Source: Desmodus rotundus
Taxonomy: Eukaryota > Chordata > Mammalia > Chiroptera > Phyllostomidae
DNA: 64,000 bases
Direction of reading: 5' to 3'
Assembly (NCBI RefSeq): GCF_022682495.2
Contig: NC_071399.1
Coordinates: 7,111,342-7,175,341 of the forward strand
In this document: positions 35,941-50,299 of the stretch, piece after piece
Layout: the number at the start of each line of letters is the position of its first letter
Numbering within the stretch: position 1 is the first letter of the stretch
The notes under the pieces: generated by a model
The model's database searches: none
The model's input: only the letters and a program-made list of their open reading frames with translations
What the model was told of the DNA's origin: nothing
Position numbers and translations under genes: made by a program

Positions 35941-38739
35941 TCTTGCCGTGTTAATGATAATAACACATTTCTGCTCTAAGTTATTTTCAGTGCACACGAT
36001 GTGTATCAACAGCAGGTTAAAAAGCAAGGTGTCTGTCTTCAAAATATGCTTTCAATGGTTAGGTCCCTTTATGCCCCTTTTATTGGGCTCTGTTCTGTAT
36101 CTGACTCTGATGTTACTGAGACCATTAGAAAGCCCAACACTTGTTACTTTTCCTTTCCCCCTCCCTCTTTATAAATCTCTTTGTAATTTCAAATTCAGAT
36201 TTCTTTAGAGTTTCACATAACACTCTGATTTCTCAGATTGTATTTCCTACTATAGATTCCTAGACCACAGTTTTTCTTATCATGCTCTCTTCACATCCTC
36301 TCGTCTTACTGATTTAGTAAAATTGTGTTAGAAAGTCTAGCTTACTACACTTAGTGTGTAATGGTGAGACCCTCACCCTGCTTTCTCCTGCCATCACTGG
36401 AAATTTCTCTGTAACGGGGCTATTCGAATACATGTTTCTTTCAACCTGCAGTTCTTAAGAAGTCGAGATGAGCAGTAAATGTCTGTTTGAAGGTTCAACT
36501 TCGTACCTTTTCAAATCTAATTTCCCACACTAAGAGTCAATACAGCTTTACACAGACGTAGGTTTAAAGGGGAATACAATATGTGAGATGCTGAAAGCCT
36601 GCTCCACAAACACTATATTTTACTTATATCTGTTTTTAAAATGCACCTTAGAGTATCTAATTTTAGTTTGTAGCTTCAGGTGTTATGTAGGTAAATTATG
36701 CAAACTCTCATTAACAAAAATAACTTGTGATCTTTTGCAAATACACTTTCAGTTGCACAACTATCGGGGAGTAGAATGGTATCCTTTTAGTAGCCCTACT
36801 TTATTTTCCCTAACGGGTATAAATCATTAGGAATAAATTGTGTCCTGTCATTGTAGCTAGTAATTGGTGACATTTTCTTGTCACTATGGGATTATAAATA
36901 ACAGCAATATATGTGCTGTCAACAGATTCATTATGTTATGAAAAACGTAAAGCAGTAGTCTGCTTCTTTTAACGATACTTTGCATATTTTCTATATTAAG
37001 TATGACAGTTACATCTTTACAAAGTTTTAAAGAATGCTCGACAGAGCAGTTTCCATCATCAATAACTTTAAATTGTTTTATTATGCTTTTGATGTATTTT
37101 AATTATTTCTATTTCCTTCATAGCTCACTTGGAAAAAATTTTTTTCCAAGAGTATTTTGTGTACAAACAGATATTTGATCAATAAGACAGGGTTTTTTTT
37201 TTTTCTTAAGTGATAAAACATGCAAGGGACAAACCAAAAACTGAGCATTTGTGATACATTTTTATATAGCTCATGTCATAAAAATATTTCTAAAAGCTAT
37301 AAGAGTAAATATACATACAAGGTCCTCAGAGTTTGTGAGTGTATAATAAGTAGAGGCTATCTGTCCTATCCTGAAGGAACAAGTAATCCACTTGGAAGGA
37401 ACGTTAATATGGACAAGACCCGTAATTGCTTCCCTCACTGATAATTAAACCAGTGTGTTAATTTCCCATTTGAGCGCCCTGGCAGCGCTGTAGACCTGTC
37501 AAACCCTTGACCACCGCCCCTGTAAAGGGAGATAAGATCTCTCCCGGTCAGTAGCTTCTATTGCTTCCCCAGAGGAGGTTTTATTTTTCTTTGCTTCTTC
37601 AACACTAAGACAGAAAAGCCTCTGCTGGGTTAGGGAGAGGGGCCAGCAGGCAAGCCCCTCCGGCTTTTATTTGAGCCTCATCTTCTGGACAAGTCGTTTA
37701 GCCTTTCTGTAGGAGACTCTGGAGCGCAACGTGGTGGGCACTGTGTCCAGCCAGCTCCTGGGGAGCTCTTGGCACTGTGACTTCTTGTTGAGAGGAGGTC
37801 ATCCGAGCTTCTCACTCCAATTCCGTCTTTCCAGCCGTAGGACACTTTTGAAGTTTATCTCAGATTCCCCCACTTTGCAAAAATATCATTGTCCACGTTT
37901 ACTTTGTGTTTTATTTATTCATTCAGGACGCATTGTTTCTGATTCTTCAGGGGCTACAAAGCTGCAAAACAAGACCTACCAGGGTGTATAGTGTAGTATT
38001 CTAGAAATAATTCTGAGAGAGGCTAGAACCACTTGTACTTTTCAGAGTTCTTCAGTCAAATGCTTGTCTCTTTTAATATTCCTGAGTCCACTTCTCATTA
38101 TTTGGGGCAATACATCGATAGTTCAGATGTCCCTTTTCTTCCCCTAAAGGGTTTTTTTTTTAACAATGAGAAAATTTTTAAGTTTCCCAAATATAACCTT
38201 CTATAAAAATGTTTTAACATGATGAACTCACATAACTTGCATTATATATTTTCAAGTCAAAATGATGTGCCCAAGTAGAGCTGAATTTGCTATTTTTTTA
38301 TTCCCCACTTACTATTTCCAAATTACTTCCAAAATTTCAAGGTTATTACTTTGTCTTACTGCCCTAATGAAGTCTTTTCACCGCCATATACTTGGATCAC
38401 ATTCAAAATATTTGTTTATTTCAAAGCTCTTCTTTGCCCCTGGCATACAGGAAGCATATACATTACTTAATTCAAATTTCTGTTCTTCTTTTCTTCTTCC
38501 CTTACATCTACAAATCTCTATTTCTTTCCTTCAAATCTCTTGATTTCTGGCTCCATCAAATGTCTGTTCACCAGAGGAGGCAGGACAGAACTAAATCAAT
38601 CTTAGGAAATGTACATTCTCTAAGCTTATTTTTCCTGTTATTGAAATGCCAAATAACCTTATCTTTCTCTTCCTTGAGATTTCTTACGAGGACAGTATCA
38701 AAGGCTCTTCCTTATTATTTACCATCATGTGAGTAGACC
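35939..38739. other. Unique AT-rich intron
   Basis: No confident repeat. It contains a 23-base palindrome at 37128-37150. The 38430-38730 interval is pyrimidine-rich and may be an L2 relic. Confidence 0.4.
37128..37150. repeat. 23-base palindrome
   Basis: Arms CTTGGAAAAAA and TTTTTTCCAAG around a single central T; perfect pairing over 11 bp. Confidence 0.85.
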
Positions 38740-39160
38740 ATGTGCTTTCTTGCCCCTTTGCCTTGGTGGTGGTATGCAGAAACTCTGCCGTAACCTCCCA
38801 GCTACTCATGCACCGAAATCCTGCCAGGTCTTCGAGGCAGGATCACTTTAGTACCTCTTCCTTTTAGTCCTCCTTGCAACCCCAAGGGGAACTGAACTGC
38901 CCTACCCCTAAGTTCCCATAGTGTCTATGCACCCTCACTCCTCCGGGACATTTAGTACTTACTACATTATTTTTTTTACTACATTGTTTTGAAGTTATCT
39001 ATGTGTCTGGCTTATTTTCCTACACTAGATCATAAATGGCTAGAGAAGAGGAAGTAGGCTTTAAAATCTTTTCCATGGATTGTGTAGCAACAGAGCTAAA
39101 CCCCAAGTGGGTGCCCTGTTAAATTTTTCAACAACTGAATGAATGAATGAATGAATGAAG
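38740..39160 (+). repeat. L2 LINE 3' end with (TGAA)n tail
   Basis: Order of an L2 3' end: AGTACTTACTACATTATT, CACTAGATCATAAATGGCTA, CTGTTAAATTTTTCAACAAC, then five TGAA units (39136-39158), the usual L2 terminus. Start uncertain. Confidence 0.55.
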
Positions 39161-40859
39161 TGTCCGTAGAACTGAATGGATGTACATTGAACTGGGCATA
39201 ATGTCAGAAAATGGTGGGGGGTGAAAATAGAAAATCTTAGCCCTATGCAGACAAACATCTCGCTCTTCTTATTGGGAAAGTAGACATTTGTGTACTCTGA
39301 CTTGTAAAAACATTTTATAAAGAGGATTATCTTGTGGCGGTTTCTTAAAGCACGTTCAGGAGAAGGAGCATGAACGCGCTGACGGCCGAGACAGACGGTT
39401 TTAATTAGCATGCAGACCACTGGTGCAGCCCCTGCGACGGCCTCTTCGGATTCGCTTCTCCTAGATTTTTGAGCCTGCATGATTTAGATACTTGCATGGC
39501 TTGAAATTTTAAACATTAAATTTATTGCACATTGTCATTACATATTAAAATTATTTTCATAATCTTGAGTACTTTAATATATCATATGTTCTTCTACACG
39601 TGATTTATGTTTAAAAATTTCTTTCGGCAAGCTTTGCTTGTACACTGTCACTTGGAACACTTTGGAAATCAGTATTATAGAATACTGTAAGGAGAAAAAA
39701 TATTTCTAAAAGTACTCCCCTGTGTTCCCATTAATTTGTTTATTATCGAGGTCTTTATTAGGAATATAGTTGCTGGTGTAAGCCTATAATAAACAGAGTA
39801 TAATTGAATTTTCAATATTTTGTCACTGGGGAGTAATTTTCTTACAAGACCTCTGCTCCATCTTCTGACTAATTGTCAGCAGTTCCTCAGTATCACCACA
39901 TTAATGTCACCAAACACTGCAGAAATAGCTACCTGATTGCGTTATAGTTAAAGATATTCATTTCAAGCCCTTGATACTTTCTCTTTAAATTATTTACCTC
40001 AATTTTAAATATCATTTAAAATGCAATAAATGTAATGAGCCTACATGATTTGAAAATACAAATTCAGACATAAGCTAAGATTTGTTAGGGTAAATGATAA
40101 AAAAAAAAAAAACTGTCATGTGGGGCGTCCCAAGGCATTGGAACGCCAACAGAGCAGGACCGGGAGCTGGCTGAACCAGAGTCAGCGCAGGGCGCGGGCA
40201 GGGTGGACAGCAGACCGCTCCTTCACTGTCCTCTACTTGCTTTTTGGTGAAGTTACTTTTTTTTTCTGTGAACTTCATCTGGGGTGACTCTAATATTATG
40301 CTAGCATTATATCATGCTGAAGGAGAGCCTAATATGATATTATCAAAAGTAAATGAAGACAGTAACAGCTGAAAATGCTGGATGCAGATAGATTAATGGG
40401 GGGGGGATAAAAACCTTTGTTTTTGTTGGTGCCGTATGGTTAGAATTGAGCATTTCACACAGCCAGGACACTAGTCACCAGCCCTGAAGCAATCCAGGTT
40501 TATGTCTGTGGTGCCAATATAATCAATACTTCCTCCTTACACTCTTAAAGATGTTTAGGGTCATTAAGTTAAATGCCCACCCAACCCCTAACACATTTTT
40601 ACTTTAGTACGCCCTCTATTTCCCAGGCGGCTTGCTAATGACCCACACAGTAAAATGAGAACAATTGTATGTCTGTTCAGGAATCCTACTCTGCAAAACC
40701 CTACTCTAACCCTATTTATTCAACAGTTACATTTTAATTTTATATATGGGCCCAATTTATTTTTAACCCAAATATTTTAACTTTGCTTGTTTCTGATACA
40801 CTGTGCACATAAAACAAATCATACATATAGTTTCAGGTGGCGTAGCTTAATTCAGAGAA
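39161..40859. other. Unassigned intron
   Basis: Mostly AT-rich; a GC-richer interval at 40110-40220 follows an A run. Nothing identified. Confidence 0.4.
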
Positions 40860-41710
40860 AGCCAACACTGATCGGTGGGTGCCCATGAGGCCCGAGCTCT
40901 GTGCTAGGTTGTAGAGAGGATAAAGGCAGAAAGCAGTTCCATGGGGGAAGGGGACACTGGGGTTCAGAAGTGGATGTGGGGGGTGCTAACAGTTGTCAGC
41001 CACCTACTCTTTGCAGACTCTTTGCTCATCTTAAAAGTGGTGATCCCTAGTTTGCAAATGAGGAAACCGAGGTACAGAGAGGTGCGTCCCTTCATCTGTC
41101 CCGAGCATCCACCTGTGCCATGGTAGAGAGCACAGGAGATCTGCTGATGAACCAGACAGAGGAGGCCCTGTCCTCACGGAGCTTACAAGGCTCGCGGGGA
41201 CACAGACAGGCAGTCCCGCCGTGTACAAGGAAGAAACTGGCTTCGGGGAGAGGGCGAATCCAGGGAGAAGGGAGAGACGTCTCAGGATCAGATGGTCAAG
41301 GAAGTCTGCTCTGGAAAAATGATGAGTTTAAGGCTGAGACGTGCAGGATCAGAGTGAGTGGATCAGATGACTTGTGGGAGAGGGTCCAGAGGGAACAGAG
41401 ACTCAGGAGGGCTGGAGGGCGGAGCCTGCTTGCAGCCTTGGGGAGCTGGCAGTGGGCAGCTGAGGGCCCTTTCAGGGACAAGAAGACTGGTGTGGCTTAT
41501 GAAATAAGGTGGGAGAGGAAAGTTGGGCTTTGTAAAGTTTGGATTTTAAAGGAGTTCGAACTTCTTAAAAAATTAAATTGGACTCCAGAAGTCTTACATT
41601 GCAGTGGCAACCACAAAAGTGTGTTGAGCAGGGAGAGACATGGTCCAGCTGGCCCGAGATCGCAGAGCCCACATCCAAGGTCTGGAGTGGAATGCAGGCC
41701 AACCTAAATG
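40860..41710 (-). repeat. L2-like antisense block with nested MIR
   Basis: The + strand resembles reversed L2: GAGCTCTGTGCTAGGTTGTA, then GAGGCCCTGTCCTCACGGAG, CTTACAAGGCTC. The later part (GTAAAGTTTGGATTTTAAAG, GGGAGAGACATGGTCCAGCT) is a common mammalian repeat motif I cannot place firmly. The 195-codon frame at 41120-41707 lies wholly inside this block and is repeat-derived. Confidence 0.45.
40984..41093 (-). repeat. MIR fragment (antisense)
   Basis: Reversed MIR core: CCACCTACTCTTTGCAGACT, then TTTGCAAATGAGGAAACCGA, GGTACAGAGAGG. Confidence 0.7.
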
Positions 41711-42224
41711 CAGAGCCCAGCTCCACCTTCTAACCCACCGTTTCCCCTGAAACCCGGCAAACCACGGAGTGCACAGCAGGAGGCCCCGCATTACCAGTCA
41801 CCCCCAGCATGCTGGGTGCTTCCGAGCAGAAGACAGAGCATCTGTTTGCACTGTCTTTGAAGGCTCAAGGAAGGAGCTAGCACATGTCCAGAGGCCAGAG
41901 AGCGAGCAGTTCAGGGAAAAGGCAGAGCATAAAAATGGGGCAAAGAAGTGAGGCAATGTAGGCTGTTTGTGGGGGAGGGAAACTGTATGGCTCACGTCCC
42001 TGGAGTATGTATCACCCTTAGAGTGCAGGCAGACACCTGCAAAGGTAGATTGAAGAAAGACTTAACAGGCTGTTCACGCTCCTCCGAAATCTTTGTACCA
42101 GTAACTAAAGAGTCCCTGAAGGTATCTGAGGAGGACGATGACGTGATCAGAGCTGTGCTTTAAGAAACGTGCATAATCCGGGGGCAGAGCGACCAGAAAG
42201 ACATCTAGAAGAACGTGTGGAGCC
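41711..42224. other. Unassigned intron
   Basis: Possibly more of the repeat at 40860-41710. Nothing identified. Confidence 0.35.
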
Positions 42225-42455
42225 AAGTGGTGAGTAAAGCTCTGGAGCCAGACTGCTTGGTCCCACATTCCAGTTCCGCCATTCATTCAGGCCTTAGTTT
42301 TCTGCATCTCTTGGTGTCGTCATTTCCTCATCACAGGTGGGGCTCATAGGGGTGCCTGCTGCATGGGTTGTTGAGCAGAGTGAAGGAGGTGCTCCATGGG
42401 GAGTGTTACCGGTGTGCTTGGCATACAGTCAGTACTCCACGCGTGTCGGCTGCTC
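42225..42455 (+). repeat. MIR SINE
   Basis: Begins GTGAGTAAAGCTCTGGAGCC and AGACTGCTTGGTCCCAC, then CAGTTCCGCCATTC, a core with CATTTCCTCATCACAGG, then TTGTTGAGCAGAGTGAAGG and the GCTTGGCATACAGTCAGTAC end. Confidence 0.8.
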
Positions 42456-45400
42456 CACAGAAAGGTCTTGTGCAACGGCTTCCCCAAGGGTAAGGTCAGC
42501 TTCAACTGAGTGGAGGCAAAGGGAAAAGAAGGAGGGAGCTGGATGAATTCTGTTAGACCAGAAACTCCATGGACAGGTCCGGTGTCAGCATTGCTTCCTG
42601 TTGCACTGACGGAGCACTCAGTTCCTGTGTGTGCATGTGGATGGAATGCACACATGATGGTTCCTAACTGCATACGTGTCCTGTCATGTGTCAGTTATGC
42701 CTGTGCATAGTGTACACGTGGGTCAATGGCGATAATGACCAGATTTGATAATTTCAACACAAACGCCTTGAACTACGTACAAACAACAAACTAATAGAGG
42801 GAAAGATATGCAGAATTATTACTTAAAATGTCTCCTGACTGTGAGAATTGAGGCAGCCCCCAAAACTCACCCATTTCCCGAAATTGAACGAAGGCCATGT
42901 CTTGTCTTCCCATTGCAGCGGGAGGGTGATTAGTTTACCAGTGACGCAACTGAGGTTAACCGGGGCTTTGGCCGACATCCCAGATTAATTTAGTAAAATC
43001 TCCTTGAAAGTCTCTACCGCGTGCCTTCTCTGCCTCCCTGACCTCATCTCGAACCTCCTCTTGTTGGGCCTCAGAGCAGGGAGGCAGCTGATGACAGGTC
43101 AGCGGAGCTGGTGGGATGGGCCCCAGCTCTCACCACCTCTGTGCGTCTCCCTGGGCTGGAGGCTCTCCTCTGCCATGGGCTCTGGAGGGAGGGGTGTTCT
43201 CTGACCAGGGGGACAAGATCAGACAGCTGGCCGCCCAGGGCCCAGCAGAGGCGTGACAGCAGGTGCTTTTGACAACCAGGAAAGAATTGGTCTGGGAATC
43301 CCCCTCTCAAAGGGGAATCACAGAAATCAGAGACAGAAAAAACCTATTAGTCAATTCCCTTGCCCAAGATAAATTGATCCCCAGTGTGTGTTCCCACCTC
43401 CCTGGCCACTCCAGTGGTATCTCTGTCAACGTGTAAGGTTCAGGGACCGTGGAATGAAGACAAAAGACTCAGAGCAGGGGGATGAGGGAGGGCCTGGGAG
43501 GAAAAACGACCCCTAACCATTAAAGGAAAAGTAATGACTTGAAGGAAGAATAAGCCTAGTTGACTCATGCTTAGGATTGAAGGTTTGAGTAGAGACGGAA
43601 AGCTCCATGCAAAGTCCGGCAGTTACTGTTTTCTGAAGGAAAAGCTGAGTATCATATATATCCACAGGGAAGAAGGGCTCTTGCTCAGATTTTGTTCATT
43701 TTTGCCGCAGTGAGCTGGAGTGAATACTTTTGACATTTCAAGATTAGAATTAGAATATGCATTTTGCTACGGGAGATGTGAGAATAGAGAAAGCTCACAG
43801 GATAATGCCCTGATAGCTCTTACCAAAGAGGCAACTGGAATGATATTTTGTAAAATATGTGGATTTGACTGGCTCTCTACAGCCACTTAGGAGAGCTGAA
43901 GAATTTTGTTGCCAAAGGTAAGATCCTATTTAGATGCAGGTACATAGGGAATGAAATCTGAATTGGTTCTTACTTGCTTAGATTGCATCATTCATAAGAG
44001 GAAAAAAAAACTAATCCTCAAAGAAACTGCAGTAGTAATTTATCTTGGTTTTAATCACGTTAAATGATATGGCTGATTCATTGAACTGACTTGGATTGTC
44101 TGATATCTTTTTCATGTGTTTTTGGATCTTTTAAAAAGATAACCAGTCATTTTTGTTGTATATTTCACATTCAAAATAGCTCGAAAAATACAATAAAAAT
44201 GAACTATTAAAAAAAATAGTAACAAATAGCTCAGCTGAGCAATGTCCTTCTCAGCCCTCCCTTGTTCATGTTGCGATGTAGGCGACACCTGTGGAGAGGG
44301 ACTAGCTGCTCACTCTGTGGCAAGTTCACTTTCCAGATGCATCGTCAGGGCGTGAACTCCACGACTCTGTCCTTGGGTGTCAGCTCTTGGGTGCTAAGCC
44401 CACCGCTTAGGCTCCAGACCCCTGTGGCCCAGGATACTGGCCTGAGCCTTCCGCCACATCCACTCTGAGCACCAAAAGCCACAGAGAGGGTGAAATTATA
44501 AGCCCCAAATTTATCTGACCTTTAAAAACCTGTCTTGCCAAGGCCATTGCCTTGATCACACTGCGGGCACATGACCTCGCCGTCTTCATGTTGCCCGACG
44601 CCAGACCCTGTGGCATCTTGCCCCCTGATTTTCAGGCCCAGCCCTCTCCCCTGCCCGTCGCTCTGCTGTGTTTATTACCATTCCAGTTTCTTAGCTGGAA
44701 CCCGTGGTCTGGACCCACCTGCAAGTGATGCGGTTAAAGAAGAAATGATTCCAAAACTTGTAAATGGTAAGGAAGTCTTTCTTCAGGACTCTCGTCATAG
44801 GTGTCAAATGATCACAACTCATACAATATTTGGGTTCAAGTCTGAATACAATGAGACCAAGTAGGAATTTATAGTCAAGGAGCAGACTGGGGAGTCGGTA
44901 GGTGGAAAATTACTAAGAGGAGACACTAAGGGTAGGGAGATTCTCGCTAAATTGACCTAAGAGGATTCCATGCTGAAGGCAGACCAAGGACTTGTAAATC
45001 AAAGGTGGGGTGTGAGCGAGAGTCCCTCCAAATGGACATCGTGGGGGAGGGGGGCAGACTTAGAAGAGCTTGACTAAATTTGGTCAAGGAAAGTGCCTTT
45101 GTCCATGAGACAAGCAGCAGTTTTATCCTAAGTATTTGTCTGTAAAACTGTCGGCCATTTATGGTGCTGCCCCAGGCAGGGATGTCTTTCTGGGCACCAG
45201 CGCTACAGGCTCTGGAGCTCGCTCGCTCTCCCATCCTCTGCTGCGGCATTTTCGCCTGTTCCCTCCACCACCCTCCCTGGCCCCGAAGGTTTGGCCTTCA
45301 GGTCTCACTGAAGATGGATCTTTGAGGGGTGGGAGAGGATCAGAGAAGAGCCTTGGAAAATGGCTCAGTAATGCTGCTCATATCTTTCACACTCACCCCG

Positions 45401-47734
45401 TGAAGTCGATTTTATCAAATGAAGAAACGTATACTCCTCCCATGTGACATTTATTCCAAGCCAAATTAGAAGGAAGGGAGTTAATGTGTTTATCCTCAGA
45501 AAAATTGGCAGTCAAAGTTTTCTCTAAAAATGTCCTGTGCTGTGGAACTTTTTTTCCTGAAAGTATAAACTGTCCTTCGTTTAGTAGTACCATTACCCCG
45601 AGAGAAGGTCTCGGAGTCAAGGCAGGCAGGTGTTGAAGAATTTTAGCGCTGTGTGTGTGTAGGAACAATGAGTACAAACCAAGAAATGCATCCATTCTAT
45701 TTATTGCCTCCTAGACAACTGGTACTTGAGTAACCCTTTTCCAAGCTAGAAAATAAGTAGAAGAAATGTGCCGTTGTAGCTCCTTGCCGTCAGCTTTTAA
45801 AAACACCACCGACACTGAAATATTTGTGTTTTCTTTGCTGCGGTGCCAGGAACGTAATAGATGAGGAGAGAGTGGACAGCCCTTGCTGTCCAAAAACATC
45901 ACTTCTCCTCTTCCTGCAACTCAAACCCTCACACTGCAGCCTTCCCTTGTCTCTGTGATTTCCTGCTTGCTCCCTCCCCTAATTACTCTTCCTTTTTTCT
46001 GGCTCTTTTCAGGATTCTTCCTCTCTCTTTTCCCCTTTATTCCCTCTTGCCTGCAAACTCCCACCCCCTCCCTCGCCTGGTTTGGGTACAAGTGCTTCAG
46101 GCCAGTGTTTCGTCTCTAAGCTGAATAAGCCCCCCATCTCCCACAAAACAGTTTTATGAATTTTCTATTGAAAAAGTTACCATTCTAGCCTCAGTGCAAA
46201 GGAATTTAAAAAGACAGATGGACAACCCCAGACGCAGAGTTTTAGGATACCTGGAGCTTTCATTTTTACAGAAGTTTAGGAAGTGATTTTGCTGGCCCGT
46301 TGTAAGCAGGAGTGTCGTGGAGCTTCCTGGAAAGAGAAACCCATCTGCTTTTCAAAGTGAATTTCAGAATTCATCCAAATGTTAAAGCGAGAGTATGTGG
46401 AGAATGTGGAATTGTACAAGTGAGGAATCATGCAAGGTAATTCTGGTGAACGGAAGGATTCCAGTGCATCTGGTGAAAATAACAAGTTAGTGCTACTCCG
46501 TGCAACAAAAATGTACCACGATACTTGGTATAATATTTGGTAGAGGTTTCTGTTAAAAGTTATTTTAAAATAAATAAAAATAAAATGAGTTCAAAGTGAA
46601 ATGAGAGTTTGAAATTTTTATGAATTAATCTGTTTATCCTTTTCCTTGCCTCAACCATTAATTATTTCAACAAGAAACTGATATAAATGGAGAGTTTCTT
46701 AAAACTATTCGTACATGACAGATGTATGGTTTTAAATTATTTCTTGAGATGCACTAATTTTCTCTCAAAAGAGTAATTTTTTGTCATTCATATTATCAAG
46801 TTTTTCCATGGCATTCCTATAAAGTAACTAAACTGATATGTAACCTGCATTTTAAAAATTGTGCTGCCTTCGATCCTACACCAAGCAAAAGTAATATTTA
46901 CCTTAAAAAATAAAAACTGTATGAAGAATATTATAAATTTATTGAGAATACATGTATTATATCCTAAGTGGCAAAATCTCACTGTTTATGAAGTAGAATG
47001 TAGGGAGAGAAGGTGAACGCTGAGCACAGCAGTGAGTTACTGTTCGGAAAAAATCAATCATGCGGTCAATCCAAACTCACAAAAGTACCCCTGAGCCTGC
47101 AGCTTAAACACGTGATCAGCATAGCCTGGCGTGACGAGGAGCCCTCGTGATCGGGAGGAGTCGACAGCAACGTATCCCAGGAAGAGGTTCTCACAGAAGA
47201 GAATCTCACAAGCAAGTCTACATCCTCTTAACACAAAGGGATAGAAACTTGACCTCGTATTATTGTTGGAAGTCTTTGTGGGTTGAAGAGAAAGAATGAT
47301 GTATAAAATAGAACTCTAAGTTCTAAGGGATAATAATTGGAAATAAAAATAATAATTCAGTTTCGTTTTGGACTTTCTCCTCCATGCGGTTAGGCAGATG
47401 CATAAACCATTTGCCCCTGTAGAGAATGGGCTTTCACAAGTTATGAGCAGTTAATAATGCTGGGGAATGAGGGTGTTGCTAACCCTCTGGACATTGTGGG
47501 TGTTTGGGGGTTTTATTCTCCACAGCTGTCTCTTCCCCTCTGTCAAGGTCGCTCCCCCCAGCTCAGAGTCCATCAGCACTTCTCTGGAATCCAGGGACCA
47601 CTGCCCCCTGGTCTCGCCTACCTGGCCATCGTCCCTCCCAGTCCTCTGCCAAGGCTAAATCAAGCTCCCTGGAAGCTGTTTCTGTTGCGTTATTTTCCCA
47701 AAAAACAATTTCCTGACAATGATGATAATAACAA
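42456..47734. other. Mostly unique intron
   Basis: Mixed GC content, with a GC-richer part at 42990-43300. The 42600-42720 interval is rich in alternating TG/CA steps. No exon or domain in frames of up to 103 codons. The 45860-46120 part is C/T-rich. Confidence 0.4.
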
Positions 47735-47890
47735 TAATAATGTCATAAATATTTATTGAACAGTTCTATGCACTAAGCTGTGTTAAATCTTTCACGATAT
47801 TATATCATTTAACCCTCAAAACAGTTTTTTGAAGTGTGTTTGACTAGTCACCACCTGCCATATGGAAAGGTTTGAGGCTTGCGCAGGGCT
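47735..47890 (-). repeat. MIR SINE (antisense)
   Basis: Reversed MIR: ATAAATATTTATTGAACAGT, TTCTATGCACTAAGCTGTGT, ATATCATTTAACCCTCAAAA. Confidence 0.8.
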
Positions 47891-50299
47891 GGCTCCTCGG
47901 CAGCTGGTGCCCAGGCGCCTTTTCACTGTTGTTCTCTCACACAGTGGTATAAAACGCTCTGCCTGGCTTTCAGACACCTGCAGAAGCTACACCCATCCTA
48001 CTAACTTCACAACACACTTACTGTTTTCAGTGTAATTTTTGTCTGGGGCATATGAAGATGAACTTCATAGAACATCTGGAAGTTTGCTATAACTTTGTTG
48101 TATTATCACACTTTGAATCTCAAGTTGATATCATAAATGAAATTGAATGGGAAGCTCTCTGGCCACCCCAATTTCTCAGAAACATTTATCTGGATCGCAA
48201 ACCTGAGAACTGTTTTGAAAGGGTTAGCAATCCATGGCCAACAGTAGCTGACCCCTCGGCAAGAATGGCATGATAAGCAGCACCGAGATGGATGGAGCTG
48301 GGGCCCTCCCTCGGAAGAGGTGGCCTGGAGCCTTTCCTTTGCGCCACCGTCCCTAGTCAGCATTATTAAATCGGATCCCTTGTATAACTGAAGTTTCAGA
48401 CATAAATTATATTATAGCGTCCCTATAGCAATGTCTAAAGTCATAAACGAAGAAGGAAGGATGTTCTCAATACATCCCACATCATTAACATGTCAAATTT
48501 CTTTTCCCATTTAAATGAAACTGGGATGTTCTCCAACTTTTCATCTGGACTGTAAGTACCGTTGCCGGGGTCTGGAAGGGAGGGAGGCGTAGATGAAAGT
48601 ACTAGTTTTGTGTTTCAACTAATCTGATCCCCCCAACCAGCTGGGCTTCCCACCTGCCCTCCAAACTCTGCTCAGAAACTGCACATTCAAATGACATATC
48701 AAAGCCAGACCCCCGTTGAAGCCCTTTCTGCAGAGGGAGCCAATTTGGGTTTGGTACGTAGAATAGAGAGGTTAAAGAGCTGTGCCCAGGACATAGAAAT
48801 TATACTTCAAGTGGAGTGAAAGTAAGTTTGAAGCCATTTTACCTGTCGGGGAAAAAAATTACATGTTACGATTTTAAGGATTAGTGATTTTATGCAGCGG
48901 GTATGGCACGAGCAAAGATGTGAGATGTATGTAACAAGGAATATGGCAAAATAGAAATTGGTTTCACTGTGCATCATATTAGAAACAAGACACCATTATC
49001 AATTAAATCATTTCTGTGCAGACTCAACGCGATAGTTTCAAAACTGCATTTCCAAAGACGACTCTTTTAAGGCCATTGTACGAGGCCTAAGATAAATCCT
49101 TTGAGGGTGCCCCTGGCCCACCTCCTTCGGTCTAGTTTTATGTTTCCTTGACTGTGTTAACATGAAACTCTTTAAGAGTGACAGGCGGCAGTAAGGGGAT
49201 CCCAGGTGGGCTGTGGGGTCTGCTGGACCAGCTGTTCCTTAGCTCAGATAATTCTTCTTCTAGAGATTTGCAGATCCGTTTGCATCTGACAGACCAGGGC
49301 AAGTCTTTGTGCGGCCCAGTTTTGAGGTTTGAAAGGAAAGCACCTTGCTAATTTATTAACTGCTGCATTTCCTCTGAGCTTTATCTGTGGGATGCTGTCG
49401 AGTCGCAGAACATTAGAAATACGAAGAACTTAGCAGAAGCACATTTGGGAAGAGAGCTAGGGACTTGGTTGTCATCGATGATGTTGTCGGGGCCAAGGAC
49501 CCCTGGGAGAGCTCTTGTTGGCGTAGCTGAGCAGGAAGCTTTGTACAGCGGGTGGGGCTGCAGGTCACTTCTGAGGCTGCAAACAGTATGCCCTGACCTA
49601 CAAGGTAGTTGGCAAGGTAATGACAGTCAGACGCGGCCGCAGCCTGCTTTGCGATGTTCCTGTATTGTCTGTGTGCTCCAGGGATGTTGGACACCAGGCA
49701 CATGCCCAGCTCTGCCTTCCCATAGGCCCAAAGCACATGGCTGTCCCCAGGCCTCCACCCTTTCCAAACCTTGCCCATGTTTTCAGACTCTCCCCAAAGT
49801 GACTTCCTGCCACAAAGCTTTTACTGAGCCTCTCCAAAGTGGGTACCGCTTCGGCCTTCTTCGTCTCTTAGGACACACGTATTTTCCTTTGTATGATAGT
49901 TATGTGAACTTCCGTCCAGAAGTGGTCCAGAGCGCTGCGATGTCCACTGCAGTGTTATCCTGGTAATTCCTGTGTGGCCCAGAACAGAGTCCTGTGTACG
50001 GTGCACACCTGTTCACTTAATAACACGCAAAGAGGATAGCTGTTAATTATGTGTCCTACTCCTTCTTTTCCACCATTCCTGCCCCTTTCCTAATTGCATA
50101 TCATTATTTAATGATTTAAAATTTCATACAATTTTGAAATTTTATGAAACTTCTTTTAGCATGGGAAATAAGTTTCTTTTAGAGACTTTCCTGTTAGACT
50201 ACTAATAAAAATGATATCTGCCCTTGTGGCCTGTTTTTCAGCCTATGGCATGTTTTCGTATGGATTATGTGAGCTTCCCACAATGCCCGCGACGAAGGA
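47891..50299. other. Mostly unique intron
   Basis: A 173-codon frame at 49445-49966 lies in a GC-richer stretch with no domain or matching splice sites; treated as noncoding. Confidence 0.4.

Noticed and set aside
41120..41707. 195-codon frame, the longest in the window
   Set aside because: Lies in an L2-like repeat block; no domain and no splice sites.
49445..49966. 173-codon frame
   Set aside because: Low-complexity, Pro/Cys/Ser-biased product typical of chance frames in GC-richer DNA; no domain.
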